The notes below the pieces were generated by a model. The model did no database searches. It was not told where the DNA came from and saw only the letters and a program-made list of their open reading frames with translations. 10,897 bases of DNA, from contig DJUV01000238.1 of the NCBI GenBank assembly GCA_002440625.1, forward strand, positions 1 to 10,897, given 5' to 3'. The stretch comes from Rhodobacteraceae bacterium UBA6273. GTDB taxonomy: Bacteria > Pseudomonadota > Alphaproteobacteria > Rhodobacterales > Rhodobacteraceae. Within the stretch, counting starts at the first letter, position 1; every line of letters starts with the position of its first letter. Below are positions 7,402 to 10,897 of the stretch, in pieces. Position numbers and translations under genes: made by a program.

Positions 7402-7436
7402 TCAGATTTGCGAAATTTTAGACGTAGGAAATCTGA
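7402..7436. promoter_or_regulatory. Candidate LysR operator: inverted repeat TCAGATTT-N19-AAATCTGA
   Basis: Perfect 8-bp arms at 7402-7409 and 7429-7436, separated by 19 bp of AT-rich sequence in an otherwise GC-rich region. The repeat sits between the divergent lysR and SHMT-like genes, the classic place for a LysR-type site. Inside it lies ATTT-GCG-AAAT (7406-7416), and on the minus strand TAAAAT (7415-7420), a 5/6 match to a -10 box with no good -35, as expected of an activator-dependent promoter. The right arm runs up to the lysR ribosome site (GAGG 7435-7438), which suggests autorepression. Confidence 0.6.
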
Positions 7437-7444
7437 GGCTGACC

Positions 7445-8317
7445 ATGCCCGTCGCGCCACCGCCCCTGAAAGGCCTGCCGCTTAACGCGCTCCGCGCCTT
7501 CGAGGCGGCGGCGCGGCTTGGCGGATTTGCCGCCGCCGGGCAGGAACTTGGCGTGACGGCAGGGGCCGTGACCGCCCATGTGAAGGCGCTGGAGGATGCA
7601 CTTGGCGCCGCGCTTTTCGAGCGCCACGCCAAGGGGGTGCGGCTGACCCCCCTTGGCCAAAGGGCGCTGCCGGCCTTTACCGGCGCTTTCGACCAGCTTG
7701 GCCTTGCCGTGCAGGCGCTGCGCAGCGAAGCGGCGCCGCGGACGGTCCATATCGCCACCCTGCCCGCCATCGCCCAACTGTGGCTTTCTCCGCGCCTGCC
7801 GGAACTCAGGCGGATGGCGCCGGAGATCACCGTGTCGATCACGGCGATGGAGATCCCGCCCGACCTCAAACGCGCGCCCTTCGACCTCAGCCTGTTCTTC
7901 CGCACTGCGGGCGAGGGCGGAGTGCTAGCTCCCGACCTCATCTTCCCGGTCTGCGCGCCGGCGCTGGCGGACCGGCTGACCCGGCCGGAGGACCTTTTCG
8001 GCGTGCCCTGCCTCACCGACAGCGCCTGGGCCGGGGACTGGGCGGACTGGGCCGAGGTCGCGATGCCGGGACGGGGCTTCGCGCCGAAGGGGCCGGTCTT
8101 TTCGCTTTATGCTCTCGCCGTTGAAGAAGCGGTTAACGGCGCGGGTGTGCTGATGGGGCATGAGGCGCTTATCCGCCGCCATCTGGAGGATGGCCGGCTG
8201 GTCGCGCCCTTTGCGGAGCAGGTCACGCTCGGCGGGGCGTTGACGCTTTGGGCAGCCCGCGCCCCGCGCCCCGGAACTGCCGTGGCGCGGGTTGTCGAAT
8301 GGCTTGAAAATCCTTAG
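7445..8317 (+). CDS. LysR-family transcriptional regulator, GcvA-like
   Basis: A 290-residue LysR-type regulator. The N-terminal winged helix-turn-helix covers about residues 12-70: [16 protein letters not shown], then the [18 protein letters not shown] recognition region, then [17 protein letters not shown] periplasmic-binding-protein-like effector domain spans about 97-290. [16 protein letters not shown] (223-238) followed by [10 protein letters not shown] (247-256) resembles the GcvA/AmpR branch. It is transcribed divergently from the SHMT-like gene, 95 bp apart, and very likely controls that gene in response to an amino-acid-like or related small molecule; the effector is not readable. 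GAGG at 7435-7438 precedes ATG 7445 by six bases. Its TAG stop overlaps the TAA stop of deoD on the other strand. Confidence 0.9.
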   Translation: MPVAPPPLKGLPLNALRAFEAAARLGGFAAAGQELGVTAGAVTAHVKALEDALGAALFERHAKGVRLTPLGQRALPAFTGAFDQLGLAVQALRSEAAPRTVHIATLPAIAQLWLSPRLPELRRMAPEITVSITAMEIPPDLKRAPFDLSLFFRTAGEGGVLAPDLIFPVCAPALADRLTRPEDLFGVPCLTDSAWAGDWADWAEVAMPGRGFAPKGPVFSLYALAVEEAVNGAGVLMGHEALIRRHLEDGRLVAPFAEQVTLGGALTLWAARAPRPGTAVARVVEWLENP

Positions 8318-9018
8318 GAAAACGCCGCTTCCAGCGCCACTTCCACCATATCGCCGAAGGACCTTTCGCGGTCTTCCGAAGGCAGCGATTCATGGGTCAG
8401 GAGGTGGTCGGAAATGGTGAGGATGGCGAGTGCCCGGACGCCGTGGCGGGCGGCGACGGTGTAAAGTTCGGCCGCTTCCATCTCGACGCAGAGGACGCCG
8501 TGGCGGGCCATCATCTCGGTCAGGTCGGGGCGTTCGTCATAGAAGACGTCCGAGGAATAGATGCCGCCGACATGGGTCGGCGTGCCCTTGGCGCGGGCGG
8601 CGGCGACGGCTTTTTCGAGAAGGCCATAGTTGGCGCAGGGCGCATACTGAAGCTCCCGGAAGAAGCCGCGCGAGGGGGTGGCGATGGTCGAGGCGGTCAT
8701 CGCCACGACGATATCGCGGACCTTCACGTCATGCTGCATCGCCCCGGCAGAGCCGATGCGGATCAGCGTCTTGGCGCCGAATTCCTTAATGAGTTCATTG
8801 GCATAGATCGAAAGCGACGGCATCCCCATGCCCGATCCCTGAATCGTCACCCTGTTGCCCTTCCACATCCCGGTGAAGCCGAGCATGCCCCGAACCTGAT
8901 TGATGCAGGTGGCATCCTTCAGGAAAGTCTCCGCCGCCCATTTCGCCCGGTAGGGGTCGCCGGGCATCAGGACGGTTTCAGCAATCTCGCCGGGCTTCGC
9001 ACCGATATGGACAGACAT
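8314..9018 (-). CDS. deoD: Purine nucleoside phosphorylase, DeoD type (hexameric)
   Basis: A 234-residue protein matching E. coli DeoD almost position for position. It cleaves purine (deoxy)ribonucleosides with phosphate to the free base and (deoxy)ribose-1-phosphate in the cytoplasm (purine salvage). Phosphate-site residues G20, R24, R87 and S90, and R43 and H4 contributed from the neighbouring subunit, are present. So are the nucleoside residues F159, E179-M180-E181, S203 and the catalytic D204 with R217. ATG 9016-9018 is chosen because it yields MSVHIG with His4 in register and has GAGAGG six bases upstream. The frame is open for another 89 codons to 9285, but that part is proline-rich, unlike DeoD, and lies in the promoter spacer. 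It is convergent with lysR, sharing 4 bp at the stops, so no terminator separates them. Confidence 0.95.
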   Translation of the reverse strand: MSVHIGAKPGEIAETVLMPGDPYRAKWAAETFLKDATCINQVRGMLGFTGMWKGNRVTIQGSGMGMPSLSIYANELIKEFGAKTLIRIGSAGAMQHDVKVRDIVVAMTASTIATPSRGFFRELQYAPCANYGLLEKAVAAARAKGTPTHVGGIYSSDVFYDERPDLTEMMARHGVLCVEMEAAELYTVAARHGVRALAILTISDHLLTHESLPSEDRERSFGDMVEVALEAAFS

Positions 9019-9024
9019 GGGGTT

Positions 9025-9030
9025 CCTCTC
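9025..9030 (-). promoter_or_regulatory. deoD ribosome binding site
   Basis: GAGAGG (continuing into AA) on the minus strand, six bases before the deoD ATG at 9018. It supports this start over the longer open frame. Confidence 0.75.
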
Positions 9031-9048
9031 TCGCGTTGGAATCGGGCG

Positions 9049-9077
9049 AGGATAATGGAGGGTTGCGGGAAGGTTAA
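9049..9077 (-). promoter_or_regulatory. Candidate sigma-70-type promoter for deoD
   Basis: On the minus strand, TTAACC (9072-9077, 4/6 to TTGACA) and TATCCT (9049-9054, 4/6 to TATAAT) are separated by exactly 17 bp. Transcription would begin near 9042, giving a leader of about 23 nt that includes the ribosome site. The boxes are weak matches, so this is a suggestion based on spacing and position. Confidence 0.35.
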
Positions 9078-9116
9078 TGGGGGTTTTTCCGGAGTGCCGT
9101 AAAGCGGGGGCAAGCG

Positions 9117-9133
9117 GCTGGAAACGCTGGAAA
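9117..9133. repeat. Tandem GCTGGAAA pair
   Basis: GCTGGAAA occurs at 9117-9124 and again at 9126-9133, a 9-bp period, in the deoD/SRPBCC spacer directly before the 11-bp phased repeats. It may be part of a composite operator or chance. Confidence 0.35.
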
Positions 9134-9139
9134 ACAGGT

Positions 9140-9183
9140 GTCGGATATGCGTCGGGTTTGCGTCGGGCATCCGTCCCGACAGA
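9140..9183. repeat. 11-bp phased repeats with GTCGG core (three copies plus a degenerate fourth)
   Basis: GTCGG begins at 9140, 9151 and 9162, and a divergent copy GTCCCG begins at 9173, so four units follow at exactly 11 bp. Units 1 and 2 agree at 9 of 11 bases, and unit 3 agrees with each at 8. Units 3 and 4 also form an inverted repeat (GTCGGG, 7-nt loop, CCCGAC). An 11-base period is not a multiple of three and is about one helical turn. That fits a protein-binding array on one DNA face better than coding sequence. The site lies about 120 bp upstream of deoD and about 100 bp upstream of the SRPBCC gene. Confidence 0.6.
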
Positions 9184-9226
9184 TGGGGGCGGAGGACAAG
9201 AGCGGCCAAGTGGCAGCGCCGATGGT

Positions 9227-9256
9227 TTGAGACTTGGGGCGAGCAGGTGGTATGGT
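9227..9256 (+). promoter_or_regulatory. Candidate sigma-70-type promoter for the SRPBCC gene
   Basis: TTGAGA (9227-9232, 5/6 to TTGACA), an 18-bp spacer and TATGGT (9251-9256, 4/6 to TATAAT). Transcription would start near 9263, giving a short leader that just includes the AGGAGG at 9268-9273. Position and spacing are good; the -10 box is moderate. Confidence 0.45.
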
Positions 9257-9267
9257 GTGATGCGAAC

Positions 9268-9273
9268 AGGAGG
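9268..9273 (+). promoter_or_regulatory. Ribosome binding site deciding the SRPBCC start
   Basis: A perfect AGGAGG. It ends 2 nt before ATG 9276 and 5 nt before ATG 9279. The second distance is the workable one, so ATG 9279 is preferred. Confidence 0.8.
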
Positions 9274-9278
9274 ACATG

Positions 9279-9722
9279 ATGCCAAGCACCATCACGCTGC
9301 ACCGGGTCGTCACGGCCAAGCCCGAAAAAGTCTATCGCGCCTTTGTCGAGGCCGATGCGCTTTGCAGTTGGCTGCCGCCCTACGGATACCTCTGCACGGT
9401 CGACAGGCTGGAGGCGAAGGTGGGCGGCAGGCACCACGCCTCATTCCGGAACTTCACCACCGGCAAGAGCCATTCCTTCGGCGGCACCTATCTTGAAGTC
9501 ATGCCGGGGAAGCGGCTCGTCTACACCGACACGTTCGATGACCCGCACCTGCCGGGCGAGATGCGGGTGACCGTGGAGTTGAAGGCGGTCTCTGTCGGGA
9601 CCGAGATCAACATCCAGCAGGAAGGTATTCCGGACATTATTCCGCCTGAAGCCTGCTACCTCGGCTGGCAGGAATCGCTGCGCAAGCTCGCGAAGCTCGT
9701 GGAGCCGGAGATCAACCAGTAG
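9279..9722 (+). CDS. SRPBCC / AHSA1-type START-like domain protein
   Basis: A 147-residue single-domain protein. The START-like opening [19 protein letters not shown] (about residues 4-22) is followed by a W-centred stretch (LCSWLPP), then [20 protein letters not shown], and a closing helix with the [13 protein letters not shown] pattern. These are characteristic of the activator-of-Hsp90-ATPase-homologue 1 branch of SRPBCC (Bet v1-like fold). Such proteins are cytosolic and bind hydrophobic ligands or act on protein partners. Members next to ArsR regulators are common, but none is seen here, so no specific role can be given. An extra ATG lies one codon upstream at 9276. The stop is 5 bp from the convergent ecm stop. 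A candidate promoter precedes it, so it is probably a single-gene unit. Confidence 0.82.
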   Translation: MPSTITLHRVVTAKPEKVYRAFVEADALCSWLPPYGYLCTVDRLEAKVGGRHHASFRNFTTGKSHSFGGTYLEVMPGKRLVYTDTFDDPHLPGEMRVTVELKAVSVGTEINIQQEGIPDIIPPEACYLGWQESLRKLAKLVEPEINQ

Positions 9723-9727
9723 CGGCC

Positions 9728-10897
9728 TCAGGCCGCCGCCGCCTTCGGCTCTGCCAGAGCCACGATGTCGAACATGATCCGGTTCAGCTCGAAATCCTTG
9801 GGCGTATAGACCCGCGCCACACCCATAGCCCTCAGCCGCGCCGCATCTTCATCCGGGATGATGCCGCCGACGACGACCGGCACTTCGGCCAGCCCCGCCT
9901 CGCGCATCCGGCCCATCAGCTCCTCGATCAGCGGCAGGTGGCTGCCGGAAAGGATGGAGAGGCCGAGGACATGGGCGTCGGCCTCAAGGGCGGCATCGAC
10001 AATCTCGGCGGGGGTCAGGCGGATGCCTTCGTAGGTGATGTCCATGCCGCAGTCGCGGGCGCGGGCGGCGATCTGTTCGGCGCCGTTGGAATGGCCGTCG
10101 AGGCCGGGCTTGCCGACGAGGAATTTCAGGCGGCGGCCGAGGCGGGTTGAGACTTCATCGACGGCGGCGCGGATCTCGTCCAGCCCCTCGGTGCGGTTCG
10201 ACGGGCTTTTGGCGACGCCGGTCGGGCCGCGGTATTCGCCGTGGACCTGACGCATGACCCCGGCCCATTCGCCGGTGGTGACGCCGGCTTTGGCGCAGGC
10301 GACGGAGGCGGGCATGATGTTCTGCCCGGCTTTCGCGGCGGCGCGGAGATCGGCGAGGGCGGCGCGCGCGGCCGTCTCGTCACGGCCCGCGCGCCAGTCG
10401 GTCAGGCGGGCGATCTGGTCGGCCTCGACCGCCGGATCGACGGTCATGATCGCGCCGTCGCCGGCGGTCAGCGGCGAAGGCTCGCCCTCGCGCCAGCGGT
10501 TGACGCCGACGACGACGGTTTCATTGGTCTCGATCCGGTTCAGGCGTTCGGAGTTCGATTCGACCAGCCGGGCCTTCATGTACTCGATCGCGGCGATGGC
10601 ACCGCCCATGCTGTCGAGCGTGGCAAGTTCGGCGCGCGCGCCGTCCTTCAGCGCCTCCACCTTCGCGGTGATGGCGGGGTTGCCGTCGAAGAGGTCGCCG
10701 TATTCGAGTAGGTCGGTTTCATAGGCGAGGATCTGCTGCATCCGCAGCGACCATTGCTGGTCCCAGGGGCGGGGAAGGCCAAGCGCCTCGTTCCAGGCCG
10801 GAAGCTGCACGGCGCGGGCGCGGGCGTTCTTCGACAGGGTGACGGCGAGCATTTCCAAGAGGATGCGGTAGACGTTGTTTTCCGGCTGCTGCTCGGT
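9728..10897 (-). CDS. ecm: Ethylmalonyl-CoA mutase, C-terminal part (partial at window edge)
   Basis: The 389 visible codons run from the right edge to TGA 9730-9728, roughly the C-terminal 60 percent of a protein of about 650 residues. They show the end of the methylmalonyl-CoA-mutase TIM barrel (TEQQPENNVYRILLEML and MGGAIAAIEY) and a complete B12 domain. The cobalamin motif DGHSNG (DxHxxG; Asp, His and Gly are visible residues 267, 269 and 272) is followed by GLSILSGSH and VVVGGIIP. The tail TYEGIRLTPAEIV and SILSGSH fits the Ecm/MeaA branch better than methylmalonyl-CoA mutase, which has TGLFQTPEE and SSLAAGH-like sequences there. The enzyme isomerises ethylmalonyl-CoA to methylsuccinyl-CoA in the ethylmalonyl-CoA pathway for acetate assimilation. 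The N-terminal substrate-binding half lies outside, so the call against Mcm or isobutyryl-CoA mutase is not absolute. Confidence 0.88.
   Translation of the reverse strand, partial: TEQQPENNVYRILLEMLAVTLSKNARARAVQLPAWNEALGLPRPWDQQWSLRMQQILAYETDLLEYGDLFDGNPAITAKVEALKDGARAELATLDSMGGAIAAIEYMKARLVESNSERLNRIETNETVVVGVNRWREGEPSPLTAGDGAIMTVDPAVEADQIARLTDWRAGRDETAARAALADLRAAAKAGQNIMPASVACAKAGVTTGEWAGVMRQVHGEYRGPTGVAKSPSNRTEGLDEIRAAVDEVSTRLGRRLKFLVGKPGLDGHSNGAEQIAARARDCGMDITYEGIRLTPAEIVDAALEADAHVLGLSILSGSHLPLIEELMGRMREAGLAEVPVVVGGIIPDEDAARLRAMGVARVYTPKDFELNRIMFDIVALAEPKAAAA

Noticed and set aside
5760..7421. A 553-codon open frame on the plus strand across the end of the DUF1989 gene and all of the SHMT-like gene.
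   Set aside because: It is antisense to a protein with clear family motifs, its product is Arg/Gly/Asp-rich with no recognisable domain, and long antisense frames are common in GC-rich genomes.
7350..7460. N-terminal extension of the SHMT-like protein by 37 residues.
   Set aside because: The strong AAGGAG before ATG 7349 and the overlap of the extension with the LysR operator and lysR start argue against it.
9019..9285. N-terminal extension of DeoD by 89 residues.
   Set aside because: DeoD proteins begin near M-x-x-H with His4 essential; the extension is Pro/Arg/Ser-rich, covers the promoter spacer, and the ATG at 9018 has its own ribosome site.
9722..9736. Hairpin GCGGCC-TCA-GGCCGC over the SRPBCC and ecm stop codons, considered as a terminator.
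   Set aside because: The stem is only 6 bp with a triloop, no T tract follows on either strand, and half of it is ecm coding sequence.
10856..10858. TTG codon near the right edge as a possible start of the mutase gene.
   Set aside because: The frame continues upstream to 10897 with clear mutase sequence (EQQPENNVYRIL), so this is an internal leucine codon and the gene is cut by the window.
1..10897. Search for insertion sequences, CRISPR arrays, tRNA or rRNA genes, phage genes and defence systems.
   Set aside because: Nothing seen: no transposase or integrase motifs, no regularly spaced identical repeats of CRISPR size, and no tRNA-like cloverleaf noticed by eye; a tRNAscan/Infernal run would be needed to be certain.

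Overview
The window is a high-GC, gene-dense chromosomal segment. It most probably comes from a Rhodobacterales (Rhodobacter/Paracoccus-like) alphaproteobacterium. The evidence is an FnrL-type oxygen regulator beside an anaerobic coproporphyrinogen oxidase, the C-terminal half of an ethylmalonyl-CoA mutase (ethylmalonyl-CoA pathway), and a strong GC preference at third codon positions. I see no mobile element, CRISPR array, tRNA or rRNA. It reads as ordinary core and housekeeping chromosome with a few poorly characterised genes.

Left part (1-2869, + strand): the last codons of a YejE-type permease, a twin-ATPase YejF-type peptide/microcin C importer subunit, and a family 4 glycosyltransferase. 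Each gene starts in a 4-base ATGA overlap with the previous stop, so this is the tail of one operon. A 9-bp GC-rich hairpin then separates it from the convergent hemN.

Oxygen-control part (2967-6024): hemN (- strand) and fnrL (+ strand) are divergent, with only 56 bp between their start codons. That gap holds a near-perfect FNR box (4361-4374) and a 14-bp palindrome (4328-4341). fnrL is followed 29 bp later by a DUF1989 gene, probably co-transcribed. The layout suggests that FnrL activates anaerobic haem synthesis and feeds back on its own gene.

Metabolic part (6030-9018): a serine-hydroxymethyltransferase-like PLP enzyme (- strand) is divergent from a GcvA-like LysR regulator (+ strand). 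Between them is an AT-rich region with an 8-bp inverted repeat, a likely operator. The PLP enzyme keeps the cofactor and carboxylate residues of the family but has lost several residues tied to SHMT chemistry, so its substrate is open. deoD (purine nucleoside phosphorylase) is convergent with the lysR gene and their stop codons overlap.

Right part (9019-10897): a 260-bp divergent spacer carries plausible promoters for deoD and for a small SRPBCC/AHSA1 protein. It also holds an unusual set of GTCGG repeats phased at 11 bp. The SRPBCC gene converges on ecm, which runs off the right edge.

I found no clearly new multi-gene system. The best leads are the atypical SHMT-like enzyme with its LysR operator, the compact hemN-fnrL control region, the 11-bp phased repeats, and the DUF1989 gene attached to fnrL.
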